From positions 124,001 to 188,000 of the forward strand of contig NZ_JACSQG010000003.1 of NCBI RefSeq assembly GCF_014836765.1: a stretch of DNA of 64,000 bases. The letters run 5' to 3'. The notes under the pieces are model-generated. The model had not been told where the DNA came from and ran no database searches. It saw only the letters and a program-made list of their open reading frames with translations. Shown one piece after another: positions 34,737 to 43,879 of the stretch. Each line of letters starts with the position of its first letter. Within the stretch, counting starts at the first letter, position 1. The DNA comes from Serpens gallinarum. GTDB lineage: Bacteria > Pseudomonadota > Gammaproteobacteria > Pseudomonadales > Pseudomonadaceae. Both the position numbers and the translations under genes were made by a program.

Positions 34737-35576
34737 ATGATCAAAAAATGCATGTTTCCCGCTGCCGGTTACGGTACCCGCTTCCTTCCTGCAACCAAGG
34801 CCATGCCGAAGGAAATGCTGCCAGTGGTCAACAAACCGCTAATTCAATACGGTGTCGAAGAGGCTCTTGAAGCTGGTCTGTCGCAGATCGCCATGGTCAC
34901 GGGTCGTGGCAAGCGAGCGCTCGAGGATCATTTCGATATCAGTTACGAGCTGGAGCACCAAATTCGGAATACCGACAAGGAAAAGTACCTGGTGGGGATT
35001 CGCCGGCTCATCGATAACTGCACCTTTTCCTATACGCGCCAAATCGAAATGAAAGGCCTGGGCCATGCCATCCTGAGTGGTCGCTCGCTGATCGGAGATG
35101 AGCCTTTCGCCGTGGTGTTGGCCGACGACCTGTGCTTCAACCTGGAAGGTGATGGCGTACTGACCCAAATGATGAAGCTGTACAACCAGTTCCGCTGCTC
35201 GATTGTAGCCATCGAGGAGGTACCACCCGAGGAAACCTCCAAATACGGAATCATTGCCGGGGAGACCATACGCGACGACATCTTGCGGGTTCATTCAATG
35301 GTCGAAAAACCTCAGCCGGAAGATGCCCCTTCAAATCTGGCGATCATTGGGCGCTACATCTTGACCCCCGACATTTTTGACCTGATCGAACAGACCGAAC
35401 CCGGAAAAAGCGGAGAAATCCAGATTACAGACGCACTGATGAAGCAGGCGAAAGAAGGCTGCGTACTGGCCTATAAATTCAAGGGCAAGCGTTTCGATTG
35501 CGGTAGCGCTGAAGGCTACATCGAGGCGACAAACTTCTGTTTTGAACACATCTACAAGACGGGTAGCTCGTTCTGA
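34737..35576 (+). CDS. galU: GalU, UTP-glucose-1-phosphate uridylyltransferase
   Basis: Makes UDP-glucose from UTP and glucose-1-phosphate in the cytoplasm. The 279-aa length and sequence match pseudomonad GalU closely: FPAAGYGTRFLPATKAMPKE at the nucleotide-binding N-terminus, KGLGHAIL, VLADDL for metal and nucleotide contacts, and the C-terminal FKGKRFDCGSAEGYIEATNF. The ATG at 34737 is chosen because it begins the conserved MIKKCMFPAAG; the open frame to 34566 is not protein-like. UDP-glucose feeds lipopolysaccharide, exopolysaccharide and trehalose/glycogen routes, several of which are encoded in this window. A strong terminator follows. Confidence 0.96.
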   Translation: MIKKCMFPAAGYGTRFLPATKAMPKEMLPVVNKPLIQYGVEEALEAGLSQIAMVTGRGKRALEDHFDISYELEHQIRNTDKEKYLVGIRRLIDNCTFSYTRQIEMKGLGHAILSGRSLIGDEPFAVVLADDLCFNLEGDGVLTQMMKLYNQFRCSIVAIEEVPPEETSKYGIIAGETIRDDILRVHSMVEKPQPEDAPSNLAIIGRYILTPDIFDLIEQTEPGKSGEIQITDALMKQAKEGCVLAYKFKGKRFDCGSAEGYIEATNFCFEHIYKTGSSF

Positions 35577-35613
35577 TCGGCAGTGTTCAGTACTACCGTT
35601 AAACACCCCAGAA

Positions 35614-35652
35614 AAAATCCCCGGTAGAAAATGCCTTCTCCCGGGGATTTTT
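35614..35652 (+). terminator. Bidirectional intrinsic terminator after galU
   Basis: Perfect 11-base stem AAAATCCCCGG (35614-35624) / CCGGGGATTTT (35641-35651) with T residues continuing to 35652, loop of 16 bases. On the opposite strand the A-rich left arm gives a T-run, so it can also end the convergent VOC gene at 35674. Confidence 0.88.
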
Positions 35653-35673
35653 GCATGACGGACATGGCGCACT

Positions 35674-36096
35674 TCAAGGCGACGGCAAATGCACTGCTCC
35701 TGGCCCCAGTGGCTGGCCATAACTGAACTCTACATAGTTGCCCGCTGGGTCACGCACACCACAGTAATAACCTACTGGGTAGGGTTCGTCTCGCGGCGCC
35801 CAAATGAGGCAACCCGCCGCTCGGGCACGTTCGGCGATCGCATCCACTTCATCGCGGCTCGCGCAGGCAAAACCGAAATGGCTGTAATCATCGGCCGCCA
35901 ACTGACGTTCGTTGCCGCCTGGCATGATGACGAAGATGAAGCTCTCAGCCTTGCCGGGCTCGGCGATCCAGACAATGCGTGAGCCTTTGCCGGCACGCTC
36001 ATGGACAACCTCCATCCCACAGAAATTTCGGTAAAACTCGAGGCAGGCGTCAAGGTCTGGAACATGCAGGGCAAGGTGCGTGAGGGTCGGATACAT
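35674..36096 (-). CDS. VOC/glyoxalase-family protein
   Basis: Small protein of 140 aa with the vicinal-oxygen-chelate fold: THLALHVPDLDACLEFYRNF at the start (first metal His and the typical FY), FGFACASRDEVDAIAERARA in the second module, and DPAGNYVEFSYG at the end (metal Glu). Relatives include lactoylglutathione lyase and fosfomycin-resistance or dioxygenase proteins, so the reaction is not certain. It is divergent from glutathione reductase with 80 bases between the starts, which is compatible with a glutathione-dependent glyoxalase role, but that is inference from position. Confidence 0.85.
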   Translation of the reverse strand: MYPTLTHLALHVPDLDACLEFYRNFCGMEVVHERAGKGSRIVWIAEPGKAESFIFVIMPGGNERQLAADDYSHFGFACASRDEVDAIAERARAAGCLIWAPRDEPYPVGYYCGVRDPAGNYVEFSYGQPLGPGAVHLPSP

Positions 36097-36176
36097 GATG
36101 CGCTCTCCACGGCAGCTTTCAGGCGTTGCCAGGGATTCCTGGGGTATGCTGTTGGCCTGTTTATGGAGACAAGATT

Positions 36177-37532
36177 ATGGCCTTTGATTTCGACCTTTTC
36201 GTCATTGGTGCAGGATCCGGTGGTGTACGCGCCGCTCGGTTCGCGGCTGCCTACGGCGCTCGCGTTGCGGTTGCGGAAAGCCGCTACCTGGGCGGCACCT
36301 GCGTCAACGTCGGTTGCGTACCGAAAAAGCTTCTCGTCTATGGCGCCCATTTCGGCCAGGAATTCCGCCAGGCCCAGGGCTTTGGCTGGAGCATTGATGA
36401 CAGTCGTTTTGACTGGAGCACGTTGATCGCCAACAAGGATCGGGAAATTCAGCGCCTCAACGGCATTTACCGCAATCTGTTGGTGAACAGCGGTGTGCAA
36501 CTCCTTGAAGGCCACGCGCGACTTATCGATGGCCATCACGTCGAGGTCAACGGACAACGGCATAGTGCCGAGCACATCCTGATCGCCACGGGTGGCTGGC
36601 CTCACGTTCCGGAATTTCCCGGTCATGAACATGCCATCAGCTCAAACGAGGCGTTTTTCCTCGACAAGCTTCCCGAGCGCGTGCTGGTAGTCGGCGGTGG
36701 CTATATCGCGGTCGAGTTTGCGTCCATCTTCCACGGCCTCGGCGCGAAAACCTCACTGCTCTACCGTCGTGAACTGTTTCTGCGCGGCTTTGACAACAGC
36801 ATGCGTGAGCATTTACGTGATGAAATGCTTAGGAACGGTGTGGATTTGCAATTTAACAGCGACATCGTGCGCATTGATAAGCAAGCGGATGGCACGCTTT
36901 CAGCTACCTTGGCGGACGGCCGGGTGCTCGAGGCGGATTGCGTGTTTTATGCCACGGGTCGGCGCCCGATGCTGGATAGCTTGGGCTTGGAAAACACCTC
37001 AGTCACACTGAACGATAAAGGCTTTATTCAGGTGGATGAGCTGTATCAGACCAGTGAGCCGTCGATCCTGGCCATTGGTGACGTGACCGGCAGGGTGCAG
37101 TTGACCCCCGTTGCATTGGCCGAAGGCATGGCGGTCGCGCGGCGTCTGTTCAAGCCGAAGGAGTACCGTCCCGTCGATTATGATTTGATTCCGACTGCAG
37201 TCTTCAGCCTGCCGAACATCGGCACAGTAGGACTCAGCGAAGAAGAGGCGCGCAAAACCTTCCGCGTGAAGGTCTATGAAAGCCGCTTCCGCCCTATGAA
37301 ACTGAGTCTGACCGACGATCAGGAGCGCACCCTGATGAAAATCATCGTTGATGCCGACACTGACCGCGTTCTGGGCTGCCATATGATCGGCCCCGAAGCG
37401 GGTGAGATCATTCAGGGCCTCGCAGTGGCGCTGAAGGCCGGTGCCACCAAGCAGACGTTCGATGAAACCATGGGGATCCACCCTACGGCAGCTGAAGAGT
37501 TTGTCACCATGCGTACCGCCACACGGAACTAA
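36177..37532 (+). CDS. gor: Glutathione-disulfide reductase
   Basis: NADPH-dependent flavoenzyme of 451 aa that regenerates glutathione. Seen in order: the FAD-binding [14 protein letters not shown], the redox-active disulfide in [13 protein letters not shown], the NADPH-binding [15 protein letters not shown], the second FAD motif ILAIGDVTG, and the C-terminal dimer motif with the catalytic His in [11 protein letters not shown]. The start at 36177 has GGAG nine bases upstream; 17 earlier codons lack a ribosome binding site. The set of motifs and the length are those of Gor rather than lipoamide or mercuric reductase. Confidence 0.95.
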   Translation: MAFDFDLFVIGAGSGGVRAARFAAAYGARVAVAESRYLGGTCVNVGCVPKKLLVYGAHFGQEFRQAQGFGWSIDDSRFDWSTLIANKDREIQRLNGIYRNLLVNSGVQLLEGHARLIDGHHVEVNGQRHSAEHILIATGGWPHVPEFPGHEHAISSNEAFFLDKLPERVLVVGGGYIAVEFASIFHGLGAKTSLLYRRELFLRGFDNSMREHLRDEMLRNGVDLQFNSDIVRIDKQADGTLSATLADGRVLEADCVFYATGRRPMLDSLGLENTSVTLNDKGFIQVDELYQTSEPSILAIGDVTGRVQLTPVALAEGMAVARRLFKPKEYRPVDYDLIPTAVFSLPNIGTVGLSEEEARKTFRVKVYESRFRPMKLSLTDDQERTLMKIIVDADTDRVLGCHMIGPEAGEIIQGLAVALKAGATKQTFDETMGIHPTAAEEFVTMRTATRN

Positions 37533-37552
37533 GCACGCCTAAAAGGCAAGAA

Positions 37553-37577
37553 AGCAGCTCCTCGCAGAGGAGCTGCT
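37553..37577. terminator. Hairpin between gor and the exopolysaccharide operon
   Basis: Perfect 11-base stem AGCAGCTCCTC / GAGGAGCTGCT with a 3-base loop, 20 bases after the gor stop. It is followed by only GTT on the plus strand and TTTC on the minus strand. It probably helps end both gor and the convergent leftward operon. Confidence 0.65.
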
Positions 37578-37630
37578 GTTCAAGACACTGCTCGGAGAGT
37601 GCCTATCTTTGCCGACGTTTCGTACAGACC

Positions 37631-38671
37631 TTAAGAGCTTGATACAGCTTTTTTAAGCGGCACCGTCACTGCGTGTTTATTACCAAACAGCAGCAGATCA
37701 GACAGGGCATGTTGTTGCGCCAGAAGCTTCAGCGCAATCGGCATCAGCAAACCCGCTGCCAGGCTGACCGTAAACACCGTTACGGTTGAGTATATTTCAA
37801 GCCTGTTCAGCAAAATTCTTGCGCCAGCTGTTCCAAACACATGGAACAGATACACCTCAAAGGAGTATTTCCCCAAAAATATCAAAGGGATGCAGTTGAA
37901 TCTGTAATGAATCAAGGTGTGGATGGCGCAAAGACCTAATGCCAACCCCAGTGGATCAATCCAATGATTGGGCAGGTTATGCAGGCCAAATAGATAAGCC
38001 TGATGGAGTGTGATCAATGCCAGGGCAAATGTTGAAATCAAACGTGGAATTATGCCGGCCAGCTTTTCAGGAAATCTGCTCGCTATGAGGCCGAGAAGAA
38101 AAAAAGGAAGCAAGTCAAGTGCTCTATAAAAGCTAAAAAGTTTTATTGGTTGTTCAAATATCTCGGGAATAAGCAGCGAGGCGAATAGCGCCAGTAAAGC
38201 GCCTGCAAAACCTTTTGTTATACGAGCTTTCTCAAGCACTATCACACCCAGAAAAATCAGCAGAATGGCCTGAAGAAACCAGAAATGGGCGTACCCGTAA
38301 AAAAATATGCCGAAGAAGTTTTCATGGTCAGGCTTTTCATTGGTGCCTGGAATCAATGATTGCGCCAAGAAGAACAGTGAAGAGACAACAATCATCGGAA
38401 TCGCAATGCGGTAGGTCTTACCTTTCAAGAAGCGTTGGACAGAGCCGTAGGTGGTCACGGGCCGCAAGGCATAAACGTAGCCAGAGATAGCTGTAAAGAG
38501 TGGCATTCGTATATAAACGAAAGAGTCATAAAGGTAACGTAATAGTGAATCATCGGGTACTCTCATCCCCGAATAGGCAGAACTGCCAATGACATGGCCG
38601 GCGACCATCAATATCAGCGCGAGACCTCGTAAAGACTCAATCCTTGTGTCTTTGTAAGTTGACTTATTCAT
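37631..38671 (-). CDS. Acyltransferase 3 family membrane protein
   Basis: Polytopic membrane protein of 346 aa with about ten hydrophobic helices. The N-terminus has the acyltransferase-3 (OafA/NodX-like) signature: RIESLRGLALILMVAGHVIG with the conserved Arg and His, then RMPLFTAISGYVYAL and a FWFLQAIL motif. Such enzymes add acetyl or similar groups to sugars of O-antigen or exopolysaccharide. It is the last gene of the leftward polysaccharide operon and fits a decorating role. Base composition is clearly more AT-rich than in flanking housekeeping genes, a common feature of variable polysaccharide genes. Confidence 0.88.
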   Translation of the reverse strand: MNKSTYKDTRIESLRGLALILMVAGHVIGSSAYSGMRVPDDSLLRYLYDSFVYIRMPLFTAISGYVYALRPVTTYGSVQRFLKGKTYRIAIPMIVVSSLFFLAQSLIPGTNEKPDHENFFGIFFYGYAHFWFLQAILLIFLGVIVLEKARITKGFAGALLALFASLLIPEIFEQPIKLFSFYRALDLLPFFLLGLIASRFPEKLAGIIPRLISTFALALITLHQAYLFGLHNLPNHWIDPLGLALGLCAIHTLIHYRFNCIPLIFLGKYSFEVYLFHVFGTAGARILLNRLEIYSTVTVFTVSLAAGLLMPIALKLLAQQHALSDLLLFGNKHAVTVPLKKAVSSS

Positions 38672-38717
38672 AAGGCGGCCTTCAAAAATCAGCAGCCCGT
38701 ATTCAAGACCTTACACG

Positions 38718-39656
38718 CTATCCACTCGAATATGGGCTCATTAGAAGTATCGTCCTTGAATGAATGTAACGAAGTGTGCTCTTACCTTTTAGAAAGAAAA
38801 GAGTTTTCCAGGAATGCTTGAGCATTTCCTTATAAACTTTTGTGACGTTGTGGTGAGCGCCAGCTCGTGAAAAAGCATCGAGAAACTCTGCATGATTAGA
38901 AAGTATGAACTGAAGCCTTTGCTGACCCGATAATAGGCTCCCGTAGCGCCGAAGATAGAGCTCAATAAAACGGGTTTTGTGCTCGTAGGACTTTTCAGGA
39001 TGGGCAGTAATGTTGTTTTTGCCAACGAGGCGGTGGTAGAGAATCTCCGCTACGGTGTGGATTTCATAGTGTTCAGCAATTTGCGTCCACAGCCACCTGT
39101 CTTCAGCGAAGCGTATATGGGGGTCAAAACCACCACACTCTACAACAGCGTGTCGAAGTACCAATACTGACGATGTTCCGTTCATGACGTTGCTATTCAC
39201 GAAGCTAAAGAAATGCTTGCCCTTCTTGATGTGGCCAAACAGTAATTTCCTGCCATCGTCAAACAGACTCAATCCAAAACAGTCCACCATCCCCACGTTG
39301 TGATTGGTTTTTGAGAGTGCCTGGAAGAGGCTCACCTGTTTTTCCAGTTTTTCCGGAAACCAATAGTCATCAGCATCCAGAAAAGCCAGCAGCGTCTCAT
39401 GGGCGCTGAATAGGCCGGCATTCCTTGCGGCCGAAGGGCCCTTGTTTTTTTGCCGTATCAACAGCAATTCATAAGGGAATGTAAGGCGTTCGACCGTCTG
39501 TGCGCTGTTATCTGTAGAGCCATCATCCACCACTATGACGCGATCAGGCAGGCGTGTCTGCTGCGCCAGTGACTCCAAGGCTTTGCCAATCGTGGCGGCT
39601 GCGTTGAACATGGGAATGATTACGCAAACTGTAGGCTCGAATTGATCTCCCTTCAT
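38718..39656 (-). CDS. Family 2 glycosyltransferase
   Basis: GT-A fold enzyme of 312 aa. The N-terminal domain shows VCVIIPMFNAAATIGKALES, VIVVDDGSTDNS and the metal-binding FLDADDYW, all typical of GT2. A GPSAARNAG motif and a later RFAEDRWLW acceptor motif support an inverting transferase. It would add a sugar to the growing lipid-linked repeat unit on the cytoplasmic face. It begins eight bases after the polymerase/ligase gene in the leftward operon. Sugar specificity is unknown. Confidence 0.9.
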   Translation of the reverse strand: MKGDQFEPTVCVIIPMFNAAATIGKALESLAQQTRLPDRVIVVDDGSTDNSAQTVERLTFPYELLLIRQKNKGPSAARNAGLFSAHETLLAFLDADDYWFPEKLEKQVSLFQALSKTNHNVGMVDCFGLSLFDDGRKLLFGHIKKGKHFFSFVNSNVMNGTSSVLVLRHAVVECGGFDPHIRFAEDRWLWTQIAEHYEIHTVAEILYHRLVGKNNITAHPEKSYEHKTRFIELYLRRYGSLLSGQQRLQFILSNHAEFLDAFSRAGAHHNVTKVYKEMLKHSWKTLFFLKGKSTLRYIHSRTILLMSPYSSG

Positions 39657-39664
39657 AAAAAGGC

Positions 39665-40954
39665 CTATCTCAGAGGTGAAGAAAGCCGGACGCTCTGGGT
39701 ATCAAGGTACGCATTCCTGACGGAAGACGGGTTTCGAAACGAAATGATCAGTATGCAAAAAATGAGGAATTCAGTAGAGCGGTAGTTGGGGATTACATAC
39801 GCGACGTAGTTCGAGATGATCATCAGTGCGATAATCACCAAAGCCCCTACATGGTATTGGGTGGCGAAGCTGGAGTTGATGATCTTGTATTGTTTTAGCA
39901 AAGCGTGGAAAAAAAGAGCTATCAGAGCAACCAGCTGAATGATTCCACCGTTGAGCAATGTCTCTTTATAGCCGCTATGTGCGTTGCCGATGTAGCCCCA
40001 GCGCTGGAGAAAGTAGTCGGCGCTGGGTGTGAACCAGAACGCACCGAATCCATAGCCTTTGATATATTCCGCATCTATCGACGGAGCCAGCAACTCCCAA
40101 ATGCGCGTACGGTCTGTGAGCGTACTGTCTCGCCCCAAGGTAGAAAGGAAAAGCTCATAATTCGCATATATAATAAGAAAAATCAAAATATAAATCAGCG
40201 TCGAAATTAAAAAGACCGAGCGCGATTTATTGACGCGTAATTTCACCAAGGTAAGAAAGTACCAGTAACTGGCGGCTCCCGCGAAAATCAAGACCAGTCC
40301 GGTGGCTGACTTTGCCAAGATAACAGCTACCAAAGAAAAGAAAGCGCAGACCAGAGCCAGCCGGTTCTGACGATAGACATAAGGCAGAAGCAGCAGAATG
40401 GCTATTGCGTTGATCCGGGCTCCTGCGTTTTTCTCAGGAAAGATTCCCTTGAAGGCGCCTTGGCGGGCGCCTTCCTGCGCAAAGGTATGTTCGGGAAAAA
40501 CCAGCGCCAGCGCCAAGCCCATCAAGGAAAAAAGCCCGATCATGCAACCTACGGTAAAAGCTATCTGCTGAACCCTGTAGTGATAAACAATGAATCCAGC
40601 AAAAAAAACCGTGCTCAGCATGGCAATGAATCGCTTGAGACTGATTGAAGGCTCATGTGACCAGAAGACGGAGAGCAGCACGGTAGACAGAAAAAAAATG
40701 AACACCAGATTTTGGTGGTAGAAACTTTTCCTTAAATAAATTTTATATTTAATAAAGAAATATAAGGGAACCGCAAATGTAATCAGTCCGCACACCTGGT
40801 TTACAAAATTTCCTTCGCTGTCATTCTGCATGCCACGCAATCGGCTGCTGCTGCTCAATGCCATGAAAAAATAAATGACATTCATATAGAAAATCAGTCC
40901 GAATAGCGCGAACGCATCGCGCAAGGTCGAACGTCTGATCTCAAGAGTTTTCAT
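39665..40954 (-). CDS. O-antigen ligase/polymerase (Wzy-like) membrane protein
   Basis: Polytopic membrane protein of 429 aa with about ten to eleven helices and a large periplasmic loop near residues 300-360 (RIWELLAPSIDAEYIKGYGFGAFW, split by the signature, then HSGYKETLLNGG). The loop with R-x-x-x-W and H-S-x-x-x-x-x-L-L-x-G-G is characteristic of the Wzy_C/WaaL superfamily. In this operon it is most likely the polymerase of the exopolysaccharide. The ATG at 40954 overlaps the preceding gene by 14 bases; 34 earlier in-frame codons lie inside that gene. The DNA is among the most AT-rich of the window. Confidence 0.85.
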   Translation of the reverse strand: MKTLEIRRSTLRDAFALFGLIFYMNVIYFFMALSSSSRLRGMQNDSEGNFVNQVCGLITFAVPLYFFIKYKIYLRKSFYHQNLVFIFFLSTVLLSVFWSHEPSISLKRFIAMLSTVFFAGFIVYHYRVQQIAFTVGCMIGLFSLMGLALALVFPEHTFAQEGARQGAFKGIFPEKNAGARINAIAILLLLPYVYRQNRLALVCAFFSLVAVILAKSATGLVLIFAGAASYWYFLTLVKLRVNKSRSVFLISTLIYILIFLIIYANYELFLSTLGRDSTLTDRTRIWELLAPSIDAEYIKGYGFGAFWFTPSADYFLQRWGYIGNAHSGYKETLLNGGIIQLVALIALFFHALLKQYKIINSSFATQYHVGALVIIALMIISNYVAYVIPNYRSTEFLIFCILIISFRNPSSVRNAYLDTQSVRLSSPLR

Positions 40955-42068
40955 CGCGTGGTTCTTTACGGAACAAGGCAGATAAATAGGTTTTCGCCGC
41001 GTTGGAGCACGTAAAGCGGGCTGCTGCTTCAATGCGTGCTCGCCGTGCTTGTTCACAACGGTGGTTCAGAGCTTGATCAATTGCCCTGGCCATTGCAGCT
41101 GGATCGTCGACGGGCACCAGAATTCCCAGCTGGCTGCTTACCAGCACTTCTTCAGGCCCGTAGGGGCAGCGTGTCGAGACCACCGGAACGCCCGTGGACA
41201 TGGCTTCCACCAGAACATTGGGGCTGCCCTCGAAACGTGAAGACAGGACAAAGCAATCGGCAGCGTTGACTTCAGCCAGGGGGGCAGGGCTATAACCCGC
41301 CAGATCGAGTCGATCGGCAACGCTGACGGCCTTAGCATAGTTAATCAGCTGTTGTCGCAAGGGACCTTCGCCAAAGATGATCAGGCGTACCGTGCGGTCG
41401 GAGAGCCGGGCGAGGGCAGTGATCAGCGTATCGAAGCCCTTTTGCTCAACGAGCCGACCTACCGCAACGATGACCGGGCAGGCTTTATGCTCCAGCCAGG
41501 GGTGCGCGGGCGATAGCGGCGGCGTTTGGCGAAAATCATCGTCCAGCACTGGATTGTCCGCCGTCGTGACATCCCGCTCACGGGCGACTGTGGTGCGCAC
41601 CAGGTCCTGAGCCACGCCCCGGGATACGCAAATGACCGGGTTGGGCGTCAGCCGGTATAACAACGGCGCCAGCCAATAAGACAGGCGCACACTGAATGAT
41701 GGATTGACGTATTTGTCATGGGAAAAGGCATTACGCTCGCTGACATGCTGACGGGCTAGGGTCCCGGAGAAAAGCGCGGCCAGGATGGCGACGACGTTGA
41801 CATGGGTTAGAGCCGCCAGTTGTGCATCAAACCGGTGGGCTCGTAAATAGCGTGCCAGATCGGGCAAAGCACTGGCAGTACGTAAGCTGCCTAGATGAAC
41901 CCGCTTTACGTTCGGTGAAAGGTGAGCGGCATTGACGCCTTCAGCAGTCAAGGTCAGAAGGGTGACGTCATGCCCGAACTCGGCAAGCGCGCCAGCCAGG
42001 CGCACCATCATTTTCTCGGCGCCGCCACCTCGCAAGTCCTGCAAGATAATCAGCAGTTTTTTTCTCAT
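40941..42068 (-). CDS. Family 4 glycosyltransferase
   Basis: GT-B fold enzyme of 375 aa. The N-terminal domain opens KLLIILQDLRGGGAEKMMV, a phosphate-loop pattern common in GT4. The C-terminal domain has VGRLVEQKGFDTLI, IFGEGPLRQQL and the nucleotide-sugar motif SRFEGSPNVLVEAMSTGVPVV (EX7E; the two Glu ligands are present). It probably adds a hexose to the lipid-linked repeat unit. Start and stop of this gene and the upstream fusion gene overlap in an ATGA arrangement, indicating coupled translation. Sugar donor unknown. Confidence 0.92.
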   Translation of the reverse strand: MRKKLLIILQDLRGGGAEKMMVRLAGALAEFGHDVTLLTLTAEGVNAAHLSPNVKRVHLGSLRTASALPDLARYLRAHRFDAQLAALTHVNVVAILAALFSGTLARQHVSERNAFSHDKYVNPSFSVRLSYWLAPLLYRLTPNPVICVSRGVAQDLVRTTVARERDVTTADNPVLDDDFRQTPPLSPAHPWLEHKACPVIVAVGRLVEQKGFDTLITALARLSDRTVRLIIFGEGPLRQQLINYAKAVSVADRLDLAGYSPAPLAEVNAADCFVLSSRFEGSPNVLVEAMSTGVPVVSTRCPYGPEEVLVSSQLGILVPVDDPAAMARAIDQALNHRCEQARRARIEAAARFTCSNAAKTYLSALFRKEPRDENS

Positions 42069-43873
42069 TGATTCCACACGTGATAATACGCCTGCGCCGC
42101 CTGCTGGCTTGTGTATTGCTGTATGACCTCAAGGTGGGCAGCACGGAGCCCGTCGCTGTGGTTCAGGGCCTGAATAATCCCCTCCGCCAAGGCCTCGACA
42201 TCATTGGCTTTTACCAGGATGCCCAAGCGGCCATTGTCGAGAAGCTCACGCGGGCCGGTATCGCAATCGGCAGCAAGCACCGGTGTACCCAACGCCAGGG
42301 CTTCGATTAGAGCGGTCGGTAATCCCTCATGCCTGGAACTCAGTACAAAAAACCGGGCCTGTTTGATCAAGGGATAGGGGTTGCTCAGAAATCCGGTGAA
42401 ATGCACGCGACCAGCAATACCCAACTGATCGGCTTGCTTGTGCAGAGCGCCATGCTCAGGCCCCGCACCCACCAGTACCAGGTCTGGCAGTGGGCGTTGG
42501 CTCAGCGCCTTGGCATAGGCGGTCAGCAAAAGATCGAAGCCTTTTTCTTCGGTAAGCCTGCCCACCGCCAGTAGGTAGTTTGAAGGCAGGTGGGCGGGTA
42601 GGGGGCAGGCGGCCTTGGCCGACAACTGCTCAGTGACGACTGCATTGGGGCAGTGTTTGATGCGCGTTTTTCCCCACGGCACCCTCCGTGTGAGCCCTGC
42701 TTTGAGGCCATTGGAAACGGTGACCACCTGACCGTGCCCCAGCAGATAGAAGGAATACAGAATAGCGAGCAAGGCCGGGTTGAGCGTCTGTTCGGCGCTG
42801 TCGAGTGCCGCATGACGGGTATAAATGACTCGGCAGTTGCAGCCAAGGGTGGCGAGCCGGGTGCAGAGATTAGCCAACTCCTTTGCGGCGATGACATGGG
42901 TGACCTGCTGTTGCCGGATGATCCTGCGTAGACTGCGTGCGGAATTGAGAACCGAGAACACTCCCCAACTACAGGGCTCGCCGATTTGCCTGATGGTGTC
43001 TGTCGGAGCGGTATCCGCCCGGTCGCCATTCATGATGAAAAAAGTGACCTGCTGGCCATCGAGGCAGAACTGGTTGGCCAACTGCCGCTGAACCCGCTCG
43101 ACTCCACCGTCGGGTTTGAAATCCTTGAATACGAAGAGGATGCGCATCCTGGCCGCGGCCGGAGTTGATTGCACAATGTTGATGGCTACTTTTCGTCTGG
43201 CGAGCATGGCCAGCAAATGCATGAAGTTCCTGGGGTAATCGAGCAGGTAACGCTTGATAGTGTGGGGCTCCCTGTACATGCGATAGAAGGCCCGAAGGTT
43301 GAAGCGATCCACCCAGGTCGGATAAAAATAACCAGGGGTCATGGCTTCCTGACGAATGAATCCACCGCATGAAAAAGCCACGCCAGTGAAACCGTTTGCA
43401 CGTGCTTGGCGAATGAAGCGCTCTTGATGCCCCGCACCCAGGCCAACAATAAGAATGTCGCTCCCAGCATCACGAATTTCTGCGCAAACTCTCTTGGCCT
43501 GCTGCTCTTCAAAATACCCATGATGGTATCCGGCAATTAGCAAGGCGGGAAAACGCTTTTTGAGCTTGTCGATAAAGCGATCCAACTCTGCAGGGCGAGC
43601 ACCAACGAGATAAACCTTCTTTTGCTGTGATTCGGCGCGCTGAAACACCTGTTGGGCTATGGAGGTAAAGTCGAAGCTGACCCTGACGATTTTCTGGCCC
43701 GTTACTTTCGACAGAAAATATGACAACAGCATTCCGTCGCAGAAGAAGGCCATGGAATCCTCCTGCGTAGCGTTGAACAAGACACCGATGGATGCAAAAT
43801 TCAGAAAAGAGAACGAGCTGGCACCGTCCAGCTGGCAATCCGAATAGCTGTCGAGAATGTCGAGTGTAAACAT
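42065..43873 (-). CDS. Fused WecG/TagA/CpsF and family 4 glycosyltransferase
   Basis: Single frame of 602 aa joining two glycosyltransferases of unrelated fold. Residues 1-235 are a WecG/TagA/CpsF (GT26) domain: CDGMLLSYFLSKVTGQ, KKVYLVGARPAELDRF, LIVGLGAGHQERFI and the C-terminal YREPHTIKRYLLDYP. Residues 243-602 are a GT4 domain starting MRILFVFKDFKPDGGVERV, with VGRLTEEKGFDLLL and SSRHEGLPTALIEALALGTP. The linker (about 236-242) has no stop codon. The Met at the GT4 start has no proper ribosome binding site (CAGG is immediately adjacent), so separate expression is unlikely. It would add two successive sugars to the lipid-linked precursor. Confidence 0.88.
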   Translation of the reverse strand: MFTLDILDSYSDCQLDGASSFSFLNFASIGVLFNATQEDSMAFFCDGMLLSYFLSKVTGQKIVRVSFDFTSIAQQVFQRAESQQKKVYLVGARPAELDRFIDKLKKRFPALLIAGYHHGYFEEQQAKRVCAEIRDAGSDILIVGLGAGHQERFIRQARANGFTGVAFSCGGFIRQEAMTPGYFYPTWVDRFNLRAFYRMYREPHTIKRYLLDYPRNFMHLLAMLARRKVAINIVQSTPAAARMRILFVFKDFKPDGGVERVQRQLANQFCLDGQQVTFFIMNGDRADTAPTDTIRQIGEPCSWGVFSVLNSARSLRRIIRQQQVTHVIAAKELANLCTRLATLGCNCRVIYTRHAALDSAEQTLNPALLAILYSFYLLGHGQVVTVSNGLKAGLTRRVPWGKTRIKHCPNAVVTEQLSAKAACPLPAHLPSNYLLAVGRLTEEKGFDLLLTAYAKALSQRPLPDLVLVGAGPEHGALHKQADQLGIAGRVHFTGFLSNPYPLIKQARFFVLSSRHEGLPTALIEALALGTPVLAADCDTGPRELLDNGRLGILVKANDVEALAEGIIQALNHSDGLRAAHLEVIQQYTSQQAAQAYYHVWNQ

Positions 43874-43879
43874 CTGCGC

